From Rhizobium sp. Leaf306 (GTDB taxonomy: Bacteria > Pseudomonadota > Alphaproteobacteria > Rhizobiales > Rhizobiaceae), in NCBI RefSeq assembly GCF_001423425.1, contig NZ_LMNX01000001.1, positions 454,970 through 518,969 of the forward strand: a DNA stretch of 64,000 bases. Reading direction: 5' to 3'. Positions 10,253 to 17,593 of the stretch are shown piece by piece. The notes beneath the pieces were generated by a model, which was not told where the DNA came from, ran no database searches, and saw only the letters and a list, made by a program, of their open reading frames with translations. Numbering within the stretch: the stretch's first letter is position 1; every line of letters begins with the position of its first letter. The translations under genes were made by a program, and so were the position numbers.

Positions 10253-11110
10253 TCAAACATAACCATACCTCCTGCGGCTCCAGGCCTGGATGAGGTTGAT
10301 CACCAGCAGCATGGCAAACGAGATCAGCAGCATGATCGTGGCGATCGCGGTGGCGCCGGCGTAGTTGAATTCTTCCAGCCGGATAACGATCAGGAGCGGC
10401 GCGATTTCCGAGACGTAGGGAATGTTGCCGGCGATGAAGATGACCGAGCCGTATTCGCCGACGCCGCGGGCAAAGGCGAGTGCGAAGCCGGTGAGGATGG
10501 CGGGCGCCAAGCCCGGCAGCAGAACCTGGAAGATGGTCTGGAACCGGTTGGCGCCGAGCGTTGCCGCCGCCTCTTCCACCTCGCGGTCGATCTCTTCCAT
10601 GATCGGCTGCACGGTGCGCACGACGAAGGGAAGACCGATGAAGATCAGCGCGATGACGATGCCGTAGGGCGTAAAAGCGATGCGGAACGGCATGAACAGC
10701 GAACCGATCCAGCCATTCGGTGCATAGAGCGAGGCGAATGCGATGCCGGCGACCGCCGTCGGAAGCGCGAACGGCAGATCCACCATGGCATCGATCAGCC
10801 GGCGACCGGGAAACCGGTAGCGGGTCAGAACCCAGGCGAGCAGCGTGCCGAACACGACATTGATGAGTGCCGCCGCAAAGGCCGTGCCGAAGGAAACGGT
10901 GAGAGCCCGGATCGTTCTTTGATCCGAGAGGATGGCGAAGAAGCCTGACCAGCCGAGCTCGGCCGTGCGCCAGAGCAGGCCTGCGATCGGAATGAGGATG
11001 ATAAGCGACAGGTAGGCGAGCGAAAAGCCGAGCGTCAACCCGAAACCCGGGATGATGCTCGGCTGTTTTACCCGCCATCGTGCCGACGTGGCAGCGGTGG
11101 ATGAGGTCAT
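10253..11110 (-). CDS. cysT: Sulfate ABC transporter permease
   Basis: 285-residue inner-membrane permease (also called CysU), partner of CysW. Hydrophobic spans begin near residue 22 (GLTLGFSLAYLSLIILIPIAG). The EAA coupling region reads EEAAATLGANRFQTIFQVLLP, and GEYGSVIFIAGN matches CysT. The start MTSSTAATSARW lies 12 bp after the stop of the binding-protein gene. The 197-bp repeat-containing gap to cysW is unusual inside an otherwise tight operon. Confidence 0.93.
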   Translation of the reverse strand: MTSSTAATSARWRVKQPSIIPGFGLTLGFSLAYLSLIILIPIAGLLWRTAELGWSGFFAILSDQRTIRALTVSFGTAFAAALINVVFGTLLAWVLTRYRFPGRRLIDAMVDLPFALPTAVAGIAFASLYAPNGWIGSLFMPFRIAFTPYGIVIALIFIGLPFVVRTVQPIMEEIDREVEEAAATLGANRFQTIFQVLLPGLAPAILTGFALAFARGVGEYGSVIFIAGNIPYVSEIAPLLIVIRLEEFNYAGATAIATIMLLISFAMLLVINLIQAWSRRRYGYV

Positions 11111-11122
11111 TCTGGTTCCGAC

Positions 11123-12157
11123 TTATTTGCCCGGCTTGTAGATCTGGTCGAAGATGCCGCCATCGCCGAAATGTTCCGGCTGGGCCTTTTTCCAACCGCC
11201 GAAGATCGGATCGTCGATGGTGACGAGCTTGATATCCGGCAGCTGTTTCAGCAATTCAGGCTTTACCACATCGCGTCTGGACGGACGATAGAAGTGCTTG
11301 GCCGCGATGTTCTGGCCTTCGTCGGAATAGAGATACTGAAGATAGGCTTCGGCGACCTTGCGGGTGCCCTTTTCATCGACCGTCGCGTCGACCACCGCAA
11401 CCGGCGGCTCTGCGAGGATCGAGATCGGTGGCACGACGATGTCGAATGCGTCCTTGCCGAATTCCTCGCCGGCGAGATAGGCCTCGTTTTCCCAGGCAAG
11501 CAGCACGTCGCCGATCTGGCGCTGCGCAAACGTCACCGTGGAGCCGCGGGCGCCGGTGTCGAGGACGGGAGCGCGCTTGTAGAGATCGGCGATATAGGCC
11601 TTGATCTTGTCCTGGTCGCCCTTGAATTCTTCATTGGCCCAGGCCCAGGCTGCCAGATAGTTCCAGCGGGCGCCGCCCGAGGTCTTCGGGTTCGGGGTGA
11701 CGATCGAAACGTCGCCCTTGACCAGATCGCCCCAGTTCTTGATGCCCTTCGGATTGCCCTTGCGCACCAAAAAGACGATCGTCGACGTGTAGGGCGAGGA
11801 ATTGTTCGGCAGGCGGGAACGCCAGTTTTCCTTGATCTTGCCGGCCTTCTGGATGGCGTTGATATCGCTTTCCAGCGCCAGCGTCACGACATCGGCGCCG
11901 AGACCATCGATGACGGAGCGGGCCTGCGCGCCGGAACCGCCATGCGACTGGCGAATGGCGACATCATCGCCACCTTCGGCCTTCCAGTGCTTGGCAAAGG
12001 CGGCGTTGAAATCCTTGTAGAGCTCGCGCGTCGGGTCATAGGACACGTTGAGGAGCTGGGTGGCTGAAAAAGCCGGCGCCACGCTGCCGGCGGCCAGCGT
12101 CACGCCGAGCGCCAGTGCCAGAAGCCGCTTCGATATCCCATCGGTAAAACTCAGCAT
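11123..12157 (-). CDS. Periplasmic sulfate-binding protein
   Basis: Substrate-binding subunit (Sbp/CysP type) of the sulfate importer. 344 residues with a Sec signal peptide (about residues 9-33, ending AFSA-TQ). Mature-part hallmarks are [33 protein letters not shown] and [16 protein letters not shown], the sulfate-binding segments of the family. The ATG at 12157 is preceded by a good GGGGAG ribosome site; an upstream frame start at 12184 has none. First gene of sbp-cysT-cysW-cysA; whether it prefers sulfate or thiosulfate cannot be told. Confidence 0.93.
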   Translation of the reverse strand: MLSFTDGISKRLLALALGVTLAAGSVAPAFSATQLLNVSYDPTRELYKDFNAAFAKHWKAEGGDDVAIRQSHGGSGAQARSVIDGLGADVVTLALESDINAIQKAGKIKENWRSRLPNNSSPYTSTIVFLVRKGNPKGIKNWGDLVKGDVSIVTPNPKTSGGARWNYLAAWAWANEEFKGDQDKIKAYIADLYKRAPVLDTGARGSTVTFAQRQIGDVLLAWENEAYLAGEEFGKDAFDIVVPPISILAEPPVAVVDATVDEKGTRKVAEAYLQYLYSDEGQNIAAKHFYRPSRRDVVKPELLKQLPDIKLVTIDDPIFGGWKKAQPEHFGDGGIFDQIYKPGK

Positions 12158-12438
12158 GAATGTCTCCCCTGTGATCTGCCCCAAACTCTACTGACCGGGT
12201 CGTCTTAGTCAATCGATGGCGAAACCAAGGCAAAACTGTTTCCCTTTCGCAGGCTGCGGCGACAAGGGCGCGCTCCCGCGAGGCCAAGAGGCGAAACGGC
12301 AGTGCTGGGAAAAGCGGAGGACGGGGTAAGGCAATCCGGGAGGTTGGTCGGGTTTGGGTGAAATCCAGACACAATCTTCGGTTGATTTCATTGTGGGGGC
12401 AGCAGAGAGTGGCATCTCGGGGCGTCAACTATACCCGC

Positions 12439-12467
12439 TTGATTTGATACCTTCAAAGATATATATT
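12439..12467 (+). promoter_or_regulatory. Predicted sigma-70-type promoter of the higBA-like module
   Basis: TTGATT (12439-12444) and TATATT (12462-12467) are spaced by exactly 17 bases in an AT-rich patch, 12 bases before the toxin ATG. The leader would be only about 6 bases. It lies in the 322-bp gap 12158-12479; the rest of that gap is GC-rich and holds no convincing gene. Confidence 0.45.
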
Positions 12468-12479
12468 GGGCGAGGCCAG

Positions 12480-12833
12480 ATGTCCTATCGTGTCACGTTT
12501 CATTCGGACTTCGTGCCGGAATGGAAGCTTCTACCGCTCGAGCTCAAGGAACTGGTCGGAGAATTATTGGACCACATCGAAGATGACGGGCCGTTCCTTG
12601 GTCGCCCTGATGTCGACACTCTCAGAGGATCGAAATACGCCAACATGAAGGAAATCAGGGTTCGATTTGCCCGGGAGGTCTGGCGGTTCGCGTTCGCATT
12701 CGATCGCAATAAGGCCGCCGTCGTCCTGTGCGGCGGCGCTAAGCAGGGAACAAACGAAACCCTGTTCTACAAGCAGTTAATCGCGAAGGCCGACGCCCGG
12801 TTTGACGCGTGGTTGAGGAGAGGAATGCAATGA
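12480..12833 (+). CDS. higB: HigB-type toxin (Gp49-like/DUF891 family)
   Basis: 117-residue RelE-superfamily toxin. Recognisable pieces are VTFHSDFVPEWKLLP at the N-terminus, DTLRGSKYANMKEIRV in the middle, and WRFAFAFDRNKAAVVLCGG followed by a Lys-rich helix, the layout of phage Gp49-like HigB proteins, which cleave mRNA on the ribosome. The start at 12480 was chosen over the open frame beginning at 12354 because the upstream part overlaps the predicted promoter and has no homology-like character. Toxin-first order with a 4-base overlap into the antitoxin is typical of higBA. Confidence 0.85.
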   Translation: MSYRVTFHSDFVPEWKLLPLELKELVGELLDHIEDDGPFLGRPDVDTLRGSKYANMKEIRVRFAREVWRFAFAFDRNKAAVVLCGGAKQGTNETLFYKQLIAKADARFDAWLRRGMQ

Positions 12834-13165
12834 GCGTTGACTGGCAAGACCTGCGCGGAGAACTGCCGGATGAGGTGCGCGCAAGGCTCGACGACAAACG
12901 AGCGGAACGCCGGCTTGGTCGAGCTCTGGCGGATATCCGCAAGGCGATGGGGCTAACCCAGCAGGATGTCGCCAGTGGCGCGACAATGACGCAGAACACC
13001 GTATCCAAGATCGAACATGCCGACGACGTACTCATCTCGTCCATCGTTCGCTACATGCATTCGATTGGCGGCGGTGTGGAACTGGTTCTCAAATCTCCGG
13101 ACGGAAAGACGCAGCGCGTGGATTTCGATCCGCATCTCTACGTGAAGACCACAGGCGAGCAGTGA
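12830..13165 (+). CDS. higA: HigA-type antitoxin (XRE helix-turn-helix)
   Basis: 111 residues with an HTH_3 domain at about residues 33-75: RALADIRKAMGLTQQDVASG, then MTQNTVSKIEHADD as recognition helix. The DNA-binding half would repress the module's promoter and the flanks would neutralise the toxin. ATG at 12830 overlaps the toxin stop as ATGA, so expression is translationally coupled. Confidence 0.87.
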   Translation: MSVDWQDLRGELPDEVRARLDDKRAERRLGRALADIRKAMGLTQQDVASGATMTQNTVSKIEHADDVLISSIVRYMHSIGGGVELVLKSPDGKTQRVDFDPHLYVKTTGEQ

Positions 13166-13180
13166 GGCGAAAAGGCCGGC

Positions 13181-13672
13181 TCAGGCCGACAGCAGTTCGC
13201 GCACCTGTTCGGCCTCGGCCTTCGCACCGTCCGCATCCACGGCGGCCACTTCGACCCCTGCCCCTTCCACCGCATCGGCGATGGTGGTGCTGAACAGAAC
13301 GTCGCGGGTGGCGTCGGCGACGCGGGCGAAGACGTGGCGGATTTCGCAGAGGTGTTCGCCGTCGCAATCGTCGCATTTGCGGTAGGCGGTCTGGGACAGG
13401 CACGGCAGAGGCGCGATCGGTCCGTCGACCAGACGCAGCACTTCGCCGAAGGTGATGGCGTCGGCGGGCCGCAGGAGAAGATAGCCGCCCTGCTTGCCGC
13501 GCCGCGACACGACGATCCCCGAACGTTTGAGGTCGAGCAGGATCTGCTCCAGAAACTTTTTCGGAATGCTCTGCTGAACCGCGATCTCGGAGATCAGCAT
13601 CGGTTCTTCAGGATCCGCCTGCGCCAGGGCCGTCAGGGCTCTCAACGCATATTTCGCCTTCTGGGATATCAT
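13181..13672 (-). CDS. Rrf2-family transcriptional regulator, probable sulfur-assimilation regulator
   Basis: 163 residues. The winged helix at about 1-80 reads MISQKAKYALRALTALAQ, then SIPKKFLEQILLDLKRSGIV and RGKQGGYLL. Four cysteines follow (Cys91, 100, 103, 109), in the region where IscR/NsrR-type Rrf2 proteins bind an Fe-S cluster, though the spacing is not that of IscR. It is divergent from cysH across 359 bp, so control of cysH-cysD-cysN in response to sulfur or redox state is likely by context (inference). The C-terminal tail after 140 is Ala/Glu-rich and poorly conserved. It does not read like RirA. Confidence 0.85.
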   Translation of the reverse strand: MISQKAKYALRALTALAQADPEEPMLISEIAVQQSIPKKFLEQILLDLKRSGIVVSRRGKQGGYLLLRPADAITFGEVLRLVDGPIAPLPCLSQTAYRKCDDCDGEHLCEIRHVFARVADATRDVLFSTTIADAVEGAGVEVAAVDADGAKAEAEQVRELLSA

Positions 13673-14031
13673 ACCGCGACCACTAACAGCAGCGCCGCCG
13701 CAAGGCCGAAATCGGTCTCACGTCGCCGCTTATTTTTCCTCTGGGCATCCACGATGAAGCCGCAACCGGCATTCGCGAGGAGCAGGCCGGCACGCGGCGA
13801 TGCCGCAATGCGAAACCTGGTCCTGGGATAGCGCAAATGGCAAGAAATTACAAACCAATGGCCGCATTGGCGGGCAAAAAAGGCTCACATTTGGTTAAGG
13901 CGTCGGGTTTTCTGTGTAGGCGAAGCTTTGGAGAGATATTTGCTCCCGCAGTCCGAAGGTTGAAACGGCTTTTCCTGTCTTTCCGCAACGGGTCCGACAA
14001 TAATCTTGCCATTGCTTACGGAAGATGACCG
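13673..14031. promoter_or_regulatory. Divergent regulatory region between the Rrf2 gene and cysH
   Basis: 359 bp with no convincing gene; a 63-codon open frame at 13837-14028 lacks a ribosome site and recognisable content. It must carry the promoters of the regulator and of cysH. An AT-richer stretch lies at about 13840-13935. No operator could be defined by eye. Confidence 0.5.
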
Positions 14032-14838
14032 ATGACCTTTCAGGACGTGGCAAGGCTTGACCATCAGGCACTTGCAGCAAATCTCGATACTCGCCTTGCA
14101 GGCCTCGACCTTGCCGGCCGTCTGTCGCTTGTGGCAGGGCTCGGCCGCGCCGTGTTCACCACGTCGCTCGGGATCGAGGATCAGGTGATTACCGCTGCGA
14201 TCGGCATGCATCGTATGCCGATCGAGGTATCGACGCTGGAGACCGGCCGGCTGTTTCGCGAAACCGTCGACCTGATCGCCGAGACCGAAGCGCGCTACGA
14301 CCTCGAGATCATCAGGTTCTACCCTGATAAGGACGATGTCGATGCGTTTGTCGAGACCTACGGCATCAATGGTTTCTATGACAGCGTCGAAGCCCGCCAC
14401 GCCTGCTGTCGTGTGAGGAAGCTGGTGCCGCTCGCTCAGGCACTGTCCGGCGCCGAGATCTGGATCACCGGGCTTCGCCGCGGACAGTCCGGCAACAGGG
14501 CGACGACGCCGTTTGCCGAATTCGACGCCGAGCGCAACCTGATCAAGATCAATCCGCTGGCGGACTGGGACATCGACCGCATCAACGCGCATGTCGCGGC
14601 CGAGCATATTCCGATCAATCCCATGCACGCCCGCGGCTATCCGTCGATCGGCTGCGAGCCCTGTACCCGCGCCATCAAGCCGGGCGAGCCCGAACGGGCC
14701 GGCCGCTGGTGGTGGGAAAACGACGAAAAGCGCGAATGCGGTCTGCATGTTTCGGAAAGTCACGCGTCTGACGCGCAGGCCTCCGAAGACCCCGCGGCCC
14801 GCTCCTCCACCATTCAAGGGGCAAGCGCCATCGGATGA
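14032..14838 (+). CDS. cysH: APS/PAPS reductase (CysH)
   Basis: Reduces activated sulfate to sulfite with thioredoxin-type electrons. 268 residues. The presence of the CC...CxxC pattern (Cys125-Cys126 in HACCRVRK, Cys208 and Cys211 in IGCEPCTRA) predicts a [4Fe-4S] cluster and therefore adenylyl-sulfate (APS) preference, as known for rhizobial enzymes. The catalytic Cys236 lies in KRECGLH. The last 30 residues are a low-complexity tail. A second ATG at 14025 is out of frame. cysD follows 69 bp downstream. Confidence 0.93.
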   Translation: MTFQDVARLDHQALAANLDTRLAGLDLAGRLSLVAGLGRAVFTTSLGIEDQVITAAIGMHRMPIEVSTLETGRLFRETVDLIAETEARYDLEIIRFYPDKDDVDAFVETYGINGFYDSVEARHACCRVRKLVPLAQALSGAEIWITGLRRGQSGNRATTPFAEFDAERNLIKINPLADWDIDRINAHVAAEHIPINPMHARGYPSIGCEPCTRAIKPGEPERAGRWWWENDEKRECGLHVSESHASDAQASEDPAARSSTIQGASAIG

Positions 14839-14907
14839 TCCGTCCGGATCGCAGCGCCTGCCACCCTTGCCATCTATGTTGTGTCTTTAAGAATACCGGA
14901 GACTGAA

Positions 14908-15861
14908 ATGCCCCTGTCAGTACAGGAAACGGAAATCAAGAACCCGCCCGTTTCCCGCCCGCCGCTTGATCCTCATCTCAAGGCCCTGGAAAACGAAGCG
15001 ATCCACATCTTCCGGGAGGTGGCGGCCGAATTCGAAAACCCGGTCATGCTCTATTCGATCGGCAAGGATTCCTCCGTCCTGCTGCATCTCGCCCGCAAGG
15101 CCTTCTTCCCGGGTCGCGTGCCCTTCCCGCTTCTGCACGTGGACACGACGTGGAAGTTCAAGGAAATGATCGCGTTCCGCGACAAGGTCGCAGAGGACTA
15201 CGATCTCGACCTCGTGGTCCACAGCAATGTCCGCGGCAGGCAAGAAAACATCACGCCGTTCACCCATGGTTCGTCCTTCTATACCGACGTGATGAAGACC
15301 GAGGCGCTGAGGCAGGCGCTGGATGCCGGCGGTTACGACGCAGCCTTCGGCGGCGCGCGACGCGACGAGGAAGCAAGCCGCGCCAAGGAACGGATCTATT
15401 CGTTCCGCACGCCGGACCATAAATGGGATCCGCGCAACCAGCGGCCGGAACTTTGGAACGTCTATAACGGCATGATCCGCAAGGGAGAAAGCGTGCGCGC
15501 CTTCCCGCTGTCGAACTGGACCGAAGTGGATATCTGGCGCTACATCCAGGCGGAAAACATTCCGCTGGTGCCGCTCTACTACGCTGCCGAGCGCCCTTAC
15601 GTGGAGCGCGACGGAATGATGATCCTTGCCGAAGACGAGCGGCTGGAACTGCTTCCCGGCGAAGAGATAAAGCATGGCTCGATCCGGTTTCGCACACTCG
15701 GCTGCTTCCCGCTGACCGGCGCGATCCGCTCGACGGCCTCCAACCTCGAAGAAGTCATCGCCGAACTGGAAATCGCCACCGTTTCCGAACGGCAGGGCCG
15801 CGCCATCGACCGCGATCAGTCGGGTTCGATGGAAAAGAAGAAGCGTGAAGGATATTTCTGA
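14908..15861 (+). CDS. cysD: Sulfate adenylyltransferase small subunit
   Basis: With CysN, makes APS from ATP and sulfate. 317 residues with the PP-loop-like ATP site SIGKDSS (residues 50-56) of the ATP-sulfurylase/PAPS-reductase superfamily, then [11 protein letters not shown] and [18 protein letters not shown], all typical of CysD. ATG 14908 ([11 protein letters not shown]) is preferred to a GTG at 14881 because GGAGACTGAA precedes it at good spacing. It ends 1 base before cysN. Confidence 0.95.
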   Translation: MPLSVQETEIKNPPVSRPPLDPHLKALENEAIHIFREVAAEFENPVMLYSIGKDSSVLLHLARKAFFPGRVPFPLLHVDTTWKFKEMIAFRDKVAEDYDLDLVVHSNVRGRQENITPFTHGSSFYTDVMKTEALRQALDAGGYDAAFGGARRDEEASRAKERIYSFRTPDHKWDPRNQRPELWNVYNGMIRKGESVRAFPLSNWTEVDIWRYIQAENIPLVPLYYAAERPYVERDGMMILAEDERLELLPGEEIKHGSIRFRTLGCFPLTGAIRSTASNLEEVIAELEIATVSERQGRAIDRDQSGSMEKKKREGYF

Positions 15862-15862
15862 G

Positions 15863-17371
15863 ATGAGCGTGACAGCAACATCCACCGCCGCTTCGGCCAC
15901 CATTTTACCCTTCGCGGAATCCGCTGCCAAGATCACCCGTGACGTGCGGCCGCTGCGGCTGATCACCTGCGGTTCCGTCGATGACGGCAAGTCGACCCTG
16001 ATCGGCCGGCTTCTCTGGGATACCAAGGCCGTCAAGGAAGACCAAGCGGTGACGCTTGCCCGCGATAGCGGCGGCCAGAACGATCTCGGCCTGCCGGATT
16101 TCGCGCTGCTTCTCGATGGTCTCCAGGCGGAGCGCGAACAGGGCATCACGATCGACGTCGCCTATCGCTATTTCTCGACCGAGAAGCGTTCGTTCATCGT
16201 GGCCGACACGCCCGGCCACGAGCAGTATACCCGCAACATGGCAACCGGCGCCTCGACGGCCGATCTCGCCATTCTGCTTGCGGACGCCCGCGTCGGGCTT
16301 CTGGAACAGACCCGTAGGCATGCGACGATCGCATCCTTGATGGGCATCCGGCAGTTCGTTCTCGCGGTCAACAAGTTCGACCTCGTGAACTACGACCGCG
16401 AGATCTTCGACCGCATCAGCCATGAATTCCGCGAATTCGCGCTGTCGCTCGGCGTTCGCCAGATCACCGCGATCCCGATGTCGGCGCTGAAGGGCGAAAA
16501 CGTCGTCTATCCCGCAACGTCCACGATGCCGTGGTATGAAGGCCCGACGCTGGTCGACGCTTTGGAACTGGCAACGACACGCTCCACGCAGACCGGTGGC
16601 TTTCGCCTTCCCGTCCAGCGTGTCTCGCGTCCCGGCGAAAGCTTTCGCGGCTATCAGGGCACGGTTGCGGGCGGCTCGATCAAGCCGGGCGACAGCGTCG
16701 TCATCCTGCCGTCTGGCACGATCGCCAACGTCAAGCAGATCGTCACCTTCGACCTCGTGCGCAACGCAGCTGTCGCCGGCGACGCGATCACGCTGGTGCT
16801 CGACCGACAGGTGGATGTCGCGCGCGGCGACGTGATCGCTTCGCTCGACGGCCAGCCGATGACCGGCGTCAGCTTCGAGGCGCAGATGGTGGCGTTGCAG
16901 CCTGGCGGCATCGAGCCCGGCAAGCGCTACTGGCTGAAAAGCGGTTCGCGCCGCCAGCGCGTGGCGGTGGAGCCGATCTCGCAGCTCGACCTGCAGTCGG
17001 GCAGCTGGGCTCCGCATGCGTCCGGCCTCGACATGAACGCGATTGGCAAGGTGCGCCTGTCGTTCGAAGAGCAGGCGGTGTTCGACACCTACGAGCAGAA
17101 CCGCTCGACCGGTGCCTTCATCCTGATCGACCCGGATACGCTGAACACGGTCGCCGGCGGCATGATCACAGCCAAGCGCGGCGAACTTGGCGGCATCCGC
17201 CGCGGCGAGCCAGTGCAGGGCGACCGCGTGATTCTCTCCCTGCCGGCCGATCTTGCCGAACTGCTGATGGCAACCGACGCGTTTGCCGCCCGCCGCGACG
17301 ACGTGGACATCCGCCGGGTGAGCGGCGCGGAAGCTGCCCAAATCCTGACATCGGGCGACAAAGACCGTTGA
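15863..17371 (+). CDS. cysN: Sulfate adenylyltransferase GTPase subunit
   Basis: GTP hydrolysis by CysN drives APS synthesis by CysD. 502 residues. G1 is GSVDDGKS (37-44), G3 DTPGHEQYTRN, G4 NKFD; beta-barrel domains like EF-Tu follow. No APS-kinase (CysC) domain is fused at the C-terminus, unlike NodQ or many CysNC proteins, consistent with APS as the direct substrate of the adjacent CysH. Start ATG at 15863, one base after the cysD stop. Confidence 0.95.
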   Translation: MSVTATSTAASATILPFAESAAKITRDVRPLRLITCGSVDDGKSTLIGRLLWDTKAVKEDQAVTLARDSGGQNDLGLPDFALLLDGLQAEREQGITIDVAYRYFSTEKRSFIVADTPGHEQYTRNMATGASTADLAILLADARVGLLEQTRRHATIASLMGIRQFVLAVNKFDLVNYDREIFDRISHEFREFALSLGVRQITAIPMSALKGENVVYPATSTMPWYEGPTLVDALELATTRSTQTGGFRLPVQRVSRPGESFRGYQGTVAGGSIKPGDSVVILPSGTIANVKQIVTFDLVRNAAVAGDAITLVLDRQVDVARGDVIASLDGQPMTGVSFEAQMVALQPGGIEPGKRYWLKSGSRRQRVAVEPISQLDLQSGSWAPHASGLDMNAIGKVRLSFEEQAVFDTYEQNRSTGAFILIDPDTLNTVAGGMITAKRGELGGIRRGEPVQGDRVILSLPADLAELLMATDAFAARRDDVDIRRVSGAEAAQILTSGDKDR

Positions 17372-17399
17372 TTTAAAACAGGAATTTTCAAACACTGAT

Positions 17400-17422
17400 G
17401 GGCCGGGTGCAGAACCCGGCCC
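17400..17422 (+). terminator. Hairpin after cysN
   Basis: GGGCCGGGT/ACCCGGCCC, a perfect 9-bp stem with a 5-base loop, 28 bp beyond the cysN stop. Only two Ts follow, so it is a strong hairpin but not a textbook Rho-independent terminator. It plausibly ends the cysHDN transcript. Confidence 0.55.
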
Positions 17423-17593
17423 TTAGCCATCCCGGCAGGTTTGCCACACTTGGCGGCGAACCAATCGCCTAATCAAGCAGCATCGTGCACGAGACGTTTG
17501 CACAAGCGGCGGATCCACCTATATCATGCCTCCCTTCACCCTTCCGGGAGGCGCGCTGTGCAATCCAGCCTCGGGAACTGAGATCCGTTGCCG

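Noticed and set aside
12036..12428. 130-codon minus-strand frame upstream of the sulfate-binding protein
   Set aside because: Overlaps the start of the binding-protein gene in another frame and reads as GC-rich intergenic sequence; may reflect a dispersed repeat.
13837..14028. 63-codon frame upstream of cysH
   Set aside because: No ribosome site, no recognisable content, lies in the expected divergent promoter region.
15905..17395. 496-codon open frame antisense to cysN
   Set aside because: Same GC-shadow effect; cysN is unambiguous on the other strand.
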